Positions 33,048-45,807 are shown, counted from the first letter of the stretch. The stretch is DNA of 64,000 nt from Boswellia sacra (GCA_013180625.2 SNVD02007141.1:1-64000); one strand, 5' to 3'. Numbers and translations are program-made. The notes: generated from the letters alone by a model not told the origin.

Positions 33048-34713
33048 TGTGTAAGCACTAGAATTTTGCTTACGGTTTTTTAGGCCCAATGATGATAACT
33101 AGAGACATTAAATCAAGGGATTTCTCTCAGCTATAGAAATGCCACCAAAGATGATAGAAAGCCAAGTAGGCTTAGGGCCAAAACCATACCAGTGAGGGAG
33201 AGGTTAAAATCCTAGGAATTATGTATGCTCGACACACATGTGAATCGACCTTCTTGGTAAGGTCACCGTGGGGTTGGAGAGGGGCATGAAACCCCCTCCC
33301 AGGGAGTTTGGGGACAGCGTCCTCGACCCAAGTGGTGTAAAATAGAAAATAAGCCTAGGAATAGGGTTGGCGCCTGCACCTAATGTTGGCGCCTTTAGCA
33401 CTATGGGCATTCGCCTCTGGTCAGAAGCGGAGCATGCGCGCCTTTAGGGGACGCCTGTAATCTTATGGGTACTCACCTTTAGGATTCGTGCCTCAAATGG
33501 GTTTGTGAACCCTAGGGATGCCTTTTGTTAGAGGCGCGAGCCTGTAAGTTATAGGTGTTACAAACGTGTGCCTATAGTCTACAGTCCCATAATGGAAAAA
33601 GAGCTTATTTTTGTCCCTCAAAGGGCCTATATTAGGGCATGTGGCCCTAAGTTGGAGGAAAGTCAAACATCCTGGTGAAAATACTTAGAGAAGTAGTCTT
33701 CTGGTGATTTTTGCAGTCAAGATTCTTTCTCTGATAGTGATCAAAGTCAGGTAAGATTTTGAGGACCTTTTATAATATTTAAATTTCTGTCTGTTTTTAG
33801 TTAGTTGCCATGATTAGCTTAGGTATAATGAGAAGATAATTATGGGATGTTTAGTTTAGGAATAATTTAGTTAATTATGCAATTTTTAGGATTAGCAATA
33901 GTTAATTAGAGGATAATTGCCATGTTTAATTTAGGATTAGTAATTAGCAATCTATTTATGCATGCCTAGTAGTTAATTGTTAATTATGCCATGATTAGTG
34001 GTCGATTAGTGGCCCATTGTATGTTGAATTAGCTAGTTAATTAGCAATTAGTTATGTGATTTTCAGATGCTAATAATGCATGATTACTATATAAATGCTC
34101 TTATTAGTGCCATGTTTAAATTAGTAGAAATACCATTTATTTAAATTTTGCTTGCTAGGACCTTTTATGTGGTGATACAGGAATGACTTGAGACATCTAT
34201 GATGATTTATTTTACTTCTACTATTATTATGAGAAATTGTTGTAATCCTCAATCCCTTCCCTCATGTTTGATGGAAATGTAAAAATTCTCCTCCTTCTTT
34301 CGTTGTATGTATATAAACTATTGGTACCTCATATGTAATAAAAGATAAAAGTAGTTGTGTGCATAATAAAACTTAGGATCTAGAGAGGATAATAGTAGTG
34401 ATCTAGAATTTAGACCTTAGTTAACCCGAAGTGGAGGCTGGATTAATTTTTGGGTGGGTGTAACCCATACCTAACTTCTCCAACCTATCTCTAAAGGGGT
34501 GATAGACAGTTAGATCTGGAAACGTAGGGATCAGCTATCGTCATACAAAATTTTCCCATGGTTATTTACTCGATTGGCGACTCTGACTTTTTCTTTGGGT
34601 CCTATCTCTATGACTTGACTTGTATGGCCCTCTAGGCGTCCGAAAGGAGCTTACGAGAAACCAAGTGCCGAGGTCGTAAAAGCATTTTGAGCAGGATGGA
34701 AGCCCGACTCACA
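33048..34713 (+). mobile_element. Tat/Ogre-like gypsy LTR plus leader fragment
   Basis: The start TGTGTAAGCACTAGAATTTTGC matches the inverted copy at the 42.9-kb end. Near the right end, GATTGGCGACTCTGAC (about 34573-34588) contains TGGCGACTC, the start of the tRNA-Arg-type primer-binding site common in Tat/Ogre elements. It is followed by about 130 bp of leader (CTAGGCGTCCGAAAGGAGCTTACGAGAAACC). The match to the inverted copy ends at GACTCACA (about 34713). No gag or pol follows. Confidence 0.55.
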
Positions 34714-34902
34714 CTATGCATATTGTGTATGTTGTTAAATGCAATTTTTTTGCAACATGCTTTCACTGCCTATTGTTAGATACAAATTTTTTGGCAACGT
34801 CTTGGACTTTGCAATTTAGATTTTAGTGTATATAGTGCTTGTTGTAAAAGTGTATATTCACTTTTGTTTCATTAGTGTTGCCAAATCTTAAATTTTGTTT
34901 TA

Positions 34903-35330
34903 GTGTTTTTATGTTTATTTCATTCACTTTTGGTTATGTTTACTAGAAGTATTGAAAAAGTCAACATTTTGGTGGATTACAATAAAAGATATGTTAATTT
35001 CCTCAACAGGACATCCTTCTACACTGGTAAAAAAACAAAGCCAATAAGAGTCGATAAGGATATCAAATATGACGCTTTGTTGGACAAATTATATATTGTT
35101 TTTGGTGTGAATAGATGCATACATAAGATAAAAACTAATAATAATTGGCAAAACAACTACAAGTACCCATTTAGTAGACATATGTACTGATGAAGAGGAG
35201 GCCTTTTTGTTCATCATAATATCAAAAATCCTATGGAATATACTCCTTTAGTTGTCATACTGGAACATTCATAACAACCATCCTCAGAACATTTAGTTGA
35301 AAAAAAGCCTTGTTTAAGATCCTTTTTTAA
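34903..35330 (+). pseudogene. MULE-like transposase N-terminal fragment
   Basis: The 95-codon reading contains KKTKPIRVDKDIKYDALLDK followed by LYIVFG. That resembles the N-terminal region of plant Mutator-like transposase proteins, where a short strand, PI.V and a Y..L...I pattern occur. A downstream frame continues as FFVHHNIKNPMEYTPLVVIL-like. No zinc finger or catalytic domain is present. Alternative: another transposon-derived domain. Confidence 0.35.
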
Positions 35331-36740
35331 GGAAGTGATGGTAATGCTTGAGTCAGGTTCTTAAAGCAGTTTAGCCATTTTTATGTCAAATATCATCTCA
35401 TGCTAAAGTAAACAAAAGAGGAAGCGGACATTAAAGGTTTCGAAGCAATAATCCTCACCCAATCGATGTAAGTAACTAAACCTTAGCTCAACACACCCCT
35501 TCACACACCATAAGAAAAATGGGATTACTTGTCACTTCATTTTTTAGTAATATTTTGACTAATTATTATTATTATTTTTTTTTAATCTCAAAACTTGCCA
35601 TACATTTAACACTTATTTTTTATAATTTAAAACCTCTAAAAAATATAGAAAAATACCATAAAATAACCAAGTGAGAGAGGGTGTTTTGAAAAATGTTAGG
35701 TCAACGTTTTAGTTGATGACCTAGCTAACCTTGTTCCTATGGATAAATACCTCCAATTTATAAATATAACATTTTCCCCCCATGCTCTTAAGGCATTAAT
35801 ACTCACAAACATTCTTTAACCATTCATCTTCTCTCACTCCCTACCATCTCTTAGACCTGTTCGAATACTACCCAAAACCCATTTTTTTTTAATACTTCGA
35901 TATATGATGCTCATAGATTATGCATCATGCGAATGAAGTTTCCTCAAATAGTATGGTAAAGGAAAATAGTTGAGAGACATAATAAGGTTTGGTTTTGAAT
36001 TTGAACTTGCAATTTAAATATGAGTATTATTTGATGATTTAAGGTTGTTATGTAGACATAGAAACATAGAAATTATTATAAATAATTTATTTGGTTTGGA
36101 ATGAGGATTTACAAATATATTTGACTGTTGTGGTTGATTTGGTTAATGATTATGATTTGTATATCATTAGATTTTGTGTTTTAAGGGATTATGTTTAAGA
36201 GATAAGGTTTAAAAACTATTGTCTTTTTTATAAGGGGTGGCAGAAGAGTCATAGAATCTGTCCTGCGAGAGTTTAGAGAAGCTTATTCATTAAGGTGTTT
36301 CCATGGGTTAACTAGTCTTTTGCTCTAATTGTCTAGAAAATGCCCTTTTTCTATGATTTTGAGTAATTTGCTTTTTATTTGTCTTATACAGATTGTAAAA
36401 TAGATTTAGGAGTTACCTCTTGTCATATTTAATGTGAAGATAAGCATATATGACTATTACCATGCAGTTCCTACAAATATGGCAAGTTTGAAACCATTTA
36501 AATTAGTGAGTGATAAGTTTACCACTAGTCAAGAAGAAATTAAAAAAAAAATGTTTTTGGTCACCTCTTAGACATACATTATTTGAAATTTACAACCTAA
36601 TTAGTTATACATAATATTCTTTTCAAATAGCTAATTAAAACTGAAAGGCTCAAGAAAGAGACATGGTTTCTAGTCTTGGATATTTTCTCTATGTAATTTA
36701 TTTTCTCTTTTCTAATGAATATTATATATATTTACGTATT
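35331..36740. other. Unassigned AT-rich region
   Basis: No gene, repeat unit or terminal structure could be recognised. Poly-T runs and scattered short ORFs only. Confidence 0.4.
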
Positions 36741-37250
36741 AAATGCAGCTTAATTTTGTTCAATGGTTTGTTATTTCCAACAAGACAATTAGGTTTATGT
36801 GCCAACGAGTTTAAGTTGATTGCTAATCTCAAATTTGGCAAGAAACCTAATCTTCAAGATTCTGAAAAAGAAGCAGCTTATATTGACGGACACATACTTC
36901 AATGGAAGGATCTGAAAGTTGAAATATTTGGAAGGTTAACGCAAAATGTGAACTACTCTAAGATGCCTAACATGCAATTAAGTTGACTTTATTCTACACA
37001 GTTCTTTTTGGCCAAGGATAGACTATGACTACTATCCCAAACCTTTTTTATTATGGTTTGACATATTAGATGTATTTGACTCTTATCCTTCGGATGGTTA
37101 ATCTTGTGACATGCTAATTTGTTGCTTGTCAAATATGTTGAAAGAAAGAATTGAATGCTTTTTGAATAGAGCAGAATCGAAGGAAGATAGCCATGAGTTA
37201 GAGAGATATAACTTAGATGGATGTCCATTTGCAATATCGATGGCATGTTT
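36741..37250 (+). pseudogene. DUF1985-like transposon protein fragment
   Basis: The reading LGLCANEFKLIANLKFGKKP followed by a LQWKDLKVEIFG stretch, and frame-shifted YTVLFGQG further on, fits the DUF1985 domain found in Ulp1-protease-type proteins carried by plant MULE and CACTA elements. No protease catalytic motif is visible. It may belong with the MULE-like scrap at 34.9 kb. Confidence 0.4.
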
Positions 37251-37699
37251 GTTTTATATGATGAGTTAAGACATGGAATTGATTGAGTAATTGAAGGGTG
37301 TTACATGCCTTTCTCTATTATTTTTTAGTATATTTTATTTTATTTTAAAGTGAATAATTAGTCTTTGAATTAGTCAATTATAGCTGCTAGTTTGAGTCAA
37401 CTTAGTTGATCAGTAGAAAGGCTATTTGTATTGGTGGTTGGGTAGTTTAGATTATGTTAGCAAATATTGTAGGAAATGTGTTAGGAGAGCAATTATACTT
37501 GTTATCTATTTAAGGGATTGAATAAAGAGAGATGGGGTTATTCACTCTTTATAGAAGAGAGTTAATGGCATTTGGAGGTTGCAAGCTCCCCCGAACTCGC
37601 CTGCATGTTCACATTTTGTTACTAACTTTTCTTAATATCTTAAAATAGGTAGAGGCAATTATCCTTCTTCACTCCCATCCATACCAAAGTGGTTTTAGA

Positions 37700-38690
37700 G
37701 CTTGGCCCATGGATCAGATGGTGGAACAATTAGAGAAGACCGTGGAGACGTATGCTGGGCAAGGAGAGATTTATGACAATTGACTGAGATACTGCACAAG
37801 CTTAGTATTTGGGTGGATCAAATTGCTAATCAAACAAATGAATTAGCAAGCAAACTCCATTGCTCATAAGCCTACTCTACAGATGGATGAACCTGCTATA
37901 GAACTCAAGGGTACACCACTCTTCGATCAAAACCCACAACACATTCTCCAAGTTAGCCTAGGGTTCCTACATGCCAAAAATTGTCAAGATTGATTTTCCT
38001 TGTTATGAGCGAAAAGGCGATCCACCAATTTGTCTTGATAAATCAAAACATTTCTTTGAGCTCCATGACATTCCAATAATTGATCATGTGACCTTGGCTT
38101 CCTTCCACTTGGACGGTGATGCTTATGTGTGGTATTAGTTATTGAAAAAGGAAATGACAACCGTTTCCTAGGAAGATTTTAGACATGGATTGAACTCAAG
38201 GTTTGGGCCAAATCAATAGCTTAATTTCTTTTTTAGAGCTTACATATGTAAACAAACTAGTTCAGTGCATGAATACCATGACAGATTTGAGAAATTGTTG
38301 GCCTAGTATGGTCCATTAGAATAGTCAAGGTAGGTCAGTCGTTTTATCAATGGTTTGAGGGACTCAATTAGTATTGTTGTTAATCAGCCTCAAACTTTGT
38401 CGTCAACAATTGGGTTTGCTCGTTTGTATAAAGCTCTAAATCTATCCAAACATCAAGTTGCTTCCTTTGAGAACATTGATGACAACAAGCCATATCTTCC
38501 AGTGGGAAAATTATCTCCAACGAAATTGAATAAGAGACGTGAAAAAGGTCTCTGTTATAATTACAATAAAAAATTCAATCTTGGACATCGTTGCAAGAAA
38601 CTCTTCTTTATTAAAGCATGAATGGACAAAGAAGAAAATGATGACTACATCACGGAAGTGGAGGATGGTATTGCATGAAAATGCCCTTAA
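37700..38690 (+). pseudogene. Ty3/gypsy gag remnant
   Basis: Across frames the sequence reads IDFPCYERKGDPPICLDKSK, TLASFHLDGDAYVWY, SRFINGLRDSISIVVNQPQT and then KRREKGLCYNYNKKFNLGHR followed by CKK. The last is a gag zinc knuckle whose second Cys is now Tyr (C-x2-Y-x6-H-x1-C). Gag would form the virus-like particle. Internal sequence stops about 20 bp before the 3' LTR, so the pol was deleted. Confidence 0.75.
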
Positions 38691-38916
38691 GGACATGGGT
38701 CACAATTAAGAGGGATTACATGTCTTTCTTTATTATTTCTCAGTATCTTTTATTTTATTTTAAAGTGAATAATTAGTCTTTGAATTAGTCAATTATAGCT
38801 TCTAAATTGAGTCAACCTAGCTGATGAGTAGATTAGGTGATTTGTTTTAGTGGCTGGGTCATTTAGATTATTTAGCAAATATTATAGGCATGTGCCTTAC
38901 TTTTAGGAGAGCAATT

Positions 38917-39432
38917 TGTTATGAGCTTAGAGATTGCGCAACACGCTCGTGCGACACTTAGACAACTTGAACCCAAAGTTGCTAAGTAAGCCTTGCAGTT
39001 AGCTTGCTTCACTCAAGGAAGAAGCTTGAGAGACTTGGACCGTTGAGCTAAAGAGCTTTTAGGCAAGAAAAGAAGTAATGGAAGATGGAGACTTGAGTTG
39101 CTAATTAAGAAGGCTTTTATTACACAAGAACTCTTTACAATTGCTTGCTTACAACTTGGCCTACAAATGAGGTTTGGAGGGGTATTTATAGTAATTCACC
39201 TCCCAAATGGACGACCAATATTTATTACATTCGACGGTCTAAATGTGTTATCTAGAATCATTGTCTAAAATATCTAGATATTTACAAAGATATTTGTATG
39301 GAACATTCTAGCACATTGGCTTGCTAGAGAATTCTAGAGAATGGGCTTGGACTTGCAAGTTTTTCTAGAAACTAGGCCAAGTCTTATGCACATTCGGGCC
39401 ACTCTAGCAAGCAAATTAGGCGGGTCGTAACA
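38917..39432. mobile_element. 516-bp solo LTR or TRIM-like insertion
   Basis: The insert starts TGTTATGAGCTTAG and ends GGGTCGTAACA, with TG...CA and a short inverted repeat (TGTTA/TAACA). It lies inside the 3' LTR of the gypsy derivative. Comparison with the intact 5' LTR (GCAATTATACTTG at about 37480) shows the flanks AATT and AGTT are the probable degenerate target duplication. No coding capacity. Confidence 0.75.
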
Positions 39433-39629
39433 AGTTGCACTTATTGTCTGCTTAAGTGATTGAATAAAGGAGATGGGGTCATTCAGTCCTTACAGAAGCG
39501 AGTTAATAGCATTTGGATGTTGCAAGCTCTCTCAAACAAGCCTGCATGTTCACATTTTGTTGCCATCTTTTCTTAATATCTCAAAATAGGTAGAGGCAAG
39601 AATCCTTCTTCAGGCCCATTTGTACCACA

Positions 39630-39960
39630 TAAGACCTAGTTATATTATTTTATAAAATTTGTTGGTTGTTGAGTTAAGGTAAAGACAAGAGTCCTACAAG
39701 AAGTTTAAGTAAAGAAAAATCTTTTTTGTTGTGTTTTTAAAATGATTTGTAGTTGGCTAAATTCTAAAAGAATCAGAAACTTTGCCAAATTTTCACCAAG
39801 AACTTTTTAAAAATGCTTCTATTTAATATTTTAAAAAGAAAAGTTTTGAATATGATTGATTTTTTTATAATTATTTTTATTAAAGTTTGTGCAGTGAAAC
39901 CATAATGACTCAGTTTTTATTAAGACTTGTTTTAGTTATCACTTTCCTTTAGATTGCCCC
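39630..39960. other. Unassigned AT-rich region
   Basis: No gene or terminal structure was seen between the gypsy derivative and the gag fragment to its right. Confidence 0.4.
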
Positions 39961-42900
39961 AATCTTGGAAATAGTGATAGTCAACATAGGTTGTGGCATC
40001 AAAAGCTTCTTTTCTTCATTCACAATTCTTGAGAAAGCAAAATAGTTGCTTGTGTTTTCACGCTTGTTTGATTAATCATTATCATATCCATCATTGCTGC
40101 ATGAAACATTCATCGCCTTTTTCTTTTTCTTTTTATTGGCACATTCAAATTGGATGTGACCAAATCCATTTCATTCAAAACACTAAATTTGATTTTTCCA
40201 TTATGGTTCCTTTACAAACTTTCTAAAATATCTATTATTATTGGAATGTCTATTCTTTGCTCTTTCAAGATCATTTTTCTTTGGATCTTCCAAAAATTCT
40301 CCTTAAGATTAATATAGACTTTTGCTAAATGCGTGATTATTTTATCCCATTGTGAGCAGGGCTTATATTCCTTAGAGACATAAGGGCGCAACAGGTCAAG
40401 TCACAAAGACAAGACTTAGAGAAATGACAGAGTCGCCACTCAGATAAATAACCATAAGAAATTATGGATGATGGTAGTCCTATCCCCTGATATTTGGGAC
40501 CTTAACTATTTTTATCCCTTCAGAGATGGGTTCGGGAGTTGGGTGTGGACCTTTGGTTTGCCTGGACAAAGTATGGTCTCCATTAGGGTTTACCAAGTTA
40601 ATTGTTTTAGTGTGCTAATGTTATCCTATCTTGATTCTAAGTCCATTTTTACGTACAATCAAATTTTATCTTTTTATTACATGTAAGGTGTCAATGATTA
40701 TAAACATCCATAGAAAAAAGGAGAAGAAAAGAGTTACAATTCTATCAAATAAGAGAGAAAGGGAATGAGATTACAACATTTCTCAAATAATCATGGAAAA
40801 ATGAAAAATAGATAAGATGGCATTATAATCCTAATTAATACTCCCAAATCATGCAAATAAGTGATTAAGGAATAAAGTAAATAAAAATTGTAAAGCAATT
40901 AAGTACTAAACTAAAAGAGGCAAAAAAATGAAGGATTAAACTAAGCAAGCAAAATTAATGACAAAATAAGTATCACCATGGAGATATATAGATCAGCAAA
41001 ACGAGTCATCAATTAAAGCATGAAATAATTAAGGCATAGGAAGTAATTAAGAAAAAGATGCAAATTGTATAAAATGATCAAATTATCATGACAATAAAAT
41101 ATGCAAAATGAGATATATGAACAACCAAGGATGAAACTAACTCAAATGGAATGGGAACTATCCTATGGGTAGTCATTAATGAAGATACCACAAGGGTATG
41201 ATGGATGGATTTCATCCCACGCATCAAGTCATGTATAAGATAAAGGTAACGAGATGAGAAGAGAAAGCACATCATGATAAATGATGACTAGGTAATATGA
41301 ACATCACATAAATAAATGCAAGGAAGAGGTTCTTAAAGCTATAAAGGATGATGTGAGATTTCGATGTGCCTCCACTCCTAGCATTCGAGATGATCCCACC
41401 AACAGAGAGATTTGTAAAGGCTAGAACATAAAGAGACATAAGTAAACAAAAGAAACAGAACATGCACTAAATGTAAACAGAAGGAAAGTAAAAGCAAGTA
41501 AATAAAGAACATAGATGAATGAATCAAAAGAAATGTAAAGTGCATAATTACAGGAATAGACTGTTATTTAATATCCACTCCTTGTATCATATTAGTAAGC
41601 TTCATGAGTGTCATTTATCACTTGTCAAGTTGAAAGACGATGAAAGTACTTATAAAGAAACTAACAACCATGAATAACAATATCAACATAGAAAGAGGAA
41701 TGAAGAAATGATATGCATGGATGGAACAATGACATAGTGATGAAAAAAGCTAATGAATGAAAAGGTTGATTATCATTTGGGTGTTCTCAACTTGATATGC
41801 CACCATTGGTAATCAATTGTGAGTTGCAATCCACCCATTAAACCGAAGTAGAAAGAAAAGAAGGAAACAAAAAAAAAAAAGGAATGGCATAATGTAAATA
41901 AAAATAAACAAAATAAACTTGACACATCAATTTGGATACAATGAAATAAACATAACCAGGTAAAGCAACATAAAACTAAATAAACCAACATGAATCATAG
42001 TCAAAATACTAAAGAAAGAAAAGAAAAGAAGAAGTAGAAGAAGAAAGGGTGCTCACGGTTTTAATGAGTAGGGAAGGGGCATGATCAATAATCAAAATAA
42101 AAAGAGGGACTAAAAAGAGAAAAGAATAACATACTATAACAAAATGAAGTAAATAAAGCATGAACATAATGTTATATAAGGCAAGAAATAATGTAAAGAA
42201 AATAGAAAGCAAATGGTACCTTCCTCCTGCTTGTCATGCCTTTTGGCATCATTATTTAGAGAAGATGCTCCATTACCCATCCAACCAAAGAAAGAAGAGA
42301 AGAAGAAAGCAACATGAATGATAACACTAAAGACTACTAATTAGATTTTCTAATTAAAGAATCCCTTTCTCCTAATTTTTGTGAATTTTTCTAGATTTTT
42401 CATAAATATCTAAGTCTAAGAATAATGTTTTAGTATATAGAGTTTAGATGGAATTGAGTTGGTTACACAAAACCAACGTAGGATCTTGAGTATAGACATG
42501 CATCTGTTCTGTATATACGTGTGTTTGTATGTACAGACGTGAGTTTTTACTCCCGAATCCTAGTTTGTTCTAAAGATGATTCCAAGATTCTCTAAGTCTC
42601 ATGTCCATACTACTACAGACGCTTGCCTATAAGGCCCATTTTCACTCTCTATTTCATTAAAGATTCATGCCTGTAAGGTTGATCTACATATGCAGAGGGA
42701 AATTAAATGTAGTGCATCAACACATCTCCAAATCCTACAGCCATGGACTTATAACTATTTAGCTCTCTTGGCTGTTTTTTTCCGTCTTAATCCTAGTTTT
42801 TTCTTGGAGTTCAGATGTCTTTCTGGTTGAAATCACCCTTGATAATGGCCTTTGGTTATCATCATTAGGCTTCAAACCATAAGCAAAATTCTAATGCTTA

Positions 42901-43440
42901 TGCCCAATTTTCATCTAACAAATTATTTTCATCATCATTCTCTTTTAGTAGACAATTAAATACAATGCTTTTTTCTTTCCTCTTTGGTTTTAAATTCATT
43001 TCATCAGTCCATAAATGAACTTATCAATTCACATACTTTCATTTGATCATATTTGCTTTCTTCAATGTTTGTTATTTTAGCTTAAAATCTTTTAGTTAGT
43101 GATTTGAATATCTTACTAACCATATTAAGGCTTGTTTGTTTATGTATTCCTAAAACTGTTTCAAAAAATACACATTTATTAATACATTTAAATCAATATC
43201 AAATACGTATCATTTTTAAAATTCAAAAAAATTTAAAAGCAACCATATATTCATAAAAAAATTTTAAAGATAAAAACTTAAAATATACAAATAAATACAA
43301 CATATTTTTCTCTTAATAGAAAAAACAGTTAGTATTCTCATAGAATTTTGCATAAAACTCAACAATCGTTTCATCATTCTTCATGTTTGAATTCTCAAAT
43401 TGTGTGGTAACATTACAAAGCCACGTTTAGGCCTAAAGAG
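39961..43440 (-). pseudogene. Retroelement gag, split by an LTR fragment
   Basis: On the minus strand, 43440-43320 reads TTQFENSNMKNDETIVEFYA and 43130-42920 reads SKIFKSLTKRF and ITNIEESKYDQMKVCELISS. Together these match UBN2-type gag of plant retroelements. After the LTR piece at 40351-42905 the protein resumes at about 40345 (AKVYINLKE, ILKEQR) and reaches a knuckle-like FGHIQFECANKKKKKKAMNV at about 40170-40110. The first Cys pair is damaged (CFE-stop). Stops and frameshifts throughout. No pol domain is visible nearby. Confidence 0.6.
40351..42905 (-). mobile_element. Inverted Tat/Ogre-like LTR plus leader fragment
   Basis: This is the reverse-orientation relative of 33048-34713. On the minus strand it starts near GGGCATAAGCATTAGAATTTTGC (42905) and reaches TTATCTGAGTGGCGACTCTGTC (primer-binding-site-like TGGCGACTC, about 40437). 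It ends in a leader closing with GCCCTGCTCACA at 40351. It is about 0.9 kb longer than the plus-strand copy. It interrupts the minus-strand gag. No clear target-site duplication was found. Confidence 0.55.
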
Positions 43441-44800
43441 GCCCTGGCCTTCCCAAGGCCTACACAGTGGTTCCAAAGAGAACAAAGAAAAAAATTATTA
43501 GTCCTATATCTTTTAATATTTTGCGCTTTGACCCCCCCAAGCCTAAAGTACTAGAGGATACAATATCAGTTACCGCCAAGACATTTTTGATATTTACATA
43601 TTATTCTTCATGTTCATTGCACTTAGAGTTTACCGGTTACAATGGTGGTAGTGGGTTTTTACTTTGCCTTTTATTTTATAGTTTGATCATTTTTTAATTT
43701 TTCTTTCTTTCCCATTTTTATTGTATTGCTTTAAATTTTGAAAACTTTAAGGTTGTGTTTATTTGTATATTTTGAGTTTTTGTTTTCAAAATTTGGAATA
43801 AAAATGTGGTTGATTTTAAATTTTTTCAAATTTTGAAAATGATATGTGGTTGATATTGATTTAAATATATTGGTAAATATGTGTTTTCAAAAAATAACAT
43901 TTTGAAAATGTTAACAAACAATTTTTGTTTAATATTGGTTTATCCTTTTTTGGTAGCTTCAATTATTCACTTAATAAAAAGAAATATTTCACTTTTTTAA
44001 TTATCATCATTTTGCCATTACTGAGAAAAAAATACATTTTCACATTCACTTTTTGTCATGTCTCAAAAAAAAAATACATCTTTCCAAAAAAAAATTTATT
44101 TATTTTGAACATTTTAAAATTTCAAAAATTTATCTTTATTATTATATTAATGTTTTATATTTGTAACTTTAATCTAGTTCATTCATGCTTAAACTTTCAT
44201 AACTCAAACATAAATTAAAAACCTTACGATGAATTCTCAGTGAAAACATTTTGTTCCCTCCAAATAGATACTTGCCTTTGTACTGCTTTGAATATAGGCA
44301 GGAAGGCTTAGTGGAAGGACGACACCCTCTTATTGTTTGACTCAAGAAAGAATCTCATTCTTTTCTCATTGACTTCAAAGAACTCGCTATTCCTAATACT
44401 AAGACCGCGTCTCTTGGATACGCTTATTAAAATTCAGATAATCTTGAATGACCGTCGGGCATTTTCAGGTGGCGAAAGCCCAATGTATTCATTTTTTAAC
44501 AAGAATTTCCATTTGAATTAATTTAGTTCCTTTTTACAAGTTCTTCTTTTTTAATCCATTATTTAACTAAAATATTGATTCATTCATTTGTTTTATTTTT
44601 TATTTGATTATTTGGCAAATAAGTTCTTTTTTTTTTTAGAATTTCTATAAAATATTATTTAATTAGCAATGTAAACATTAAATATTAAAGTTAATTTAAC
44701 CCATCAACCAAATACGTCTTCACTTGAATTTAAAAATTATTTTAATCTTAGCCCACCTAAAACTGAAACCCTGGCTATGCCCCTGTGTGGTAAGCGTCAG
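43441..44800. other. AT-rich region ending in a hAT-like terminus
   Basis: Mostly AT-rich non-coding sequence. At 44770-44788 the minus strand reads CAGGGGCATAGCCAGGGTTT, very like the terminal repeat (CAGGGGCGGAGCCAGG) of a common group of non-autonomous plant hAT-type elements. GGCCCTGGCCTTCCCAAGGCC at 43440-43462 might be related to the other end, but no clear matching terminus was identified. Confidence 0.3.
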
Positions 44801-45798
44801 AACATTTGATCTTTTAATAGCTACTACACCACTATTCTACGATTGTCCAAGTTGAAATAGAACAAAAAATCACATTTACACCGTTTGTGCTAGGGTCTGA
44901 AGCCTATCACTGGGTCAAAGCCATAGTTATTAACAAATGGTTCAATTGTGAGTTGGCCGCCTCAGCCTCCGCCATGCGACAAGATGCTGGCACACCTGAC
45001 CAACACTTTGGAGTTTCAATTGGATGTAAAGTATTAGTATGCCGCTGTTCTCAGCCCAGAAGATGGTAAAATTTGTTCACAACGAAAAGCATTGTTTCAT
45101 TGGTCGAAGCCCATCGTACTCAATTAAAGTCTTTCGTTTCATTGGTCGAAGCCCATCGTACTCAATTAAAGTCCAAACCGTTTCAGCAATTGCTCTGAAG
45201 AAAGCCCTTTTTTGTGCATTTTATTATAGGTAGTTTGACACAAGCATTGAAGGTTCAGATATAAATTCCTACAAGAGATAAACATCATCAAATTAAAAAA
45301 AATCGAATTTCTTTGGCAAACTTTAAACATAAAATTCGATGCAAATAAAATCGATATTTATCACTTCTATCAGGATCAAACACAATTAAAAATGGTAAAA
45401 TATAATTATTTTAATGATGTTTTCTCAAACTTGAGGGGCATTCTGGGAAATATGCCGTAATAATTAATAACATAAAAAATTATATCTATTCAAATAATTT
45501 AACTAGTTAGAACGGTCGCAGGTGGCAGTTTACGAGTAGGCAATAGCCAATAATAAAATGACATGTGGACGATTGATCTTTGTCACATGGCATGTCCCGG
45601 CACCTCTATGAATTCAGAAATCTGAGTGGAGATCACACTTTATGATTTCCACCAATCATAGCGCGGGTTAGTGGCCAAAACCATAATTGGAAAGTTTGAA
45701 TGGAATCAGAATAAAAAGTAACGATCAAACGAAACAAAAAGATTAATCCAAAAATGTCAACGGATATACCGCCTCCACCTGTTTTATCTTTCTGTCTC
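44801..45798 (+). other. Upstream and promoter region of the PSD gene
   Basis: Non-coding sequence leading to the PSD start. It includes the 42-bp direct duplication listed separately. Short ORFs such as the one at 44887-45069 show no recognisable protein. ACACGTGG-type G-box motifs were not seen; GACATGTGG occurs near 45563. Confidence 0.4.
45094..45173. repeat. 42-bp tandem duplication upstream of PSD
   Basis: GTTTCATTGGTCGAAGCCCATCGTACTCAATTAAAGTC occurs at 45094 and again at 45136. The two copies are identical over about 38 bp and separated by TTTC. Each copy contains ATTGG, the reverse of a CCAAT box. It lies about 0.7 kb upstream of the PSD start codon. Confidence 0.9.
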
Positions 45799-45807
45799 TA
45801 TATAAAA
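45799..45807 (+). promoter_or_regulatory. TATA box of the PSD gene
   Basis: TATATAAAA lies 60 bp upstream of the ATG at 45859 and is preceded by a pyrimidine-rich TTTCTGTCTC stretch. Transcription would begin at about 45830, implying a very short 5' leader. Confidence 0.55.

Larger units (their letters stand above)
37299..39629 (+). mobile_element. Gag-only Ty3/gypsy deletion derivative
   Basis: Two LTRs of about 390-400 bp flank about 1 kb of internal sequence. The 5' LTR is 37299-37689 (starts TGTTACATGCCTTTC) and the 3' LTR about 38714-39629 (starts ATTACATGTCTTTC). They share long blocks, for example TTTTAAAGTGAATAATTAGTC and GCCTGCATGTTCACATTTTG. A degenerate primer-binding site TGGTTTTAGAGCTT starts at 37690. 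The 3' LTR is split by a 516-bp solo LTR. RT, RNase H and integrase are entirely absent. Confidence 0.85.

Noticed and set aside
44887..45069. 60-codon ORF upstream of PSD
   Set aside because: No recognisable family and no supporting signals.
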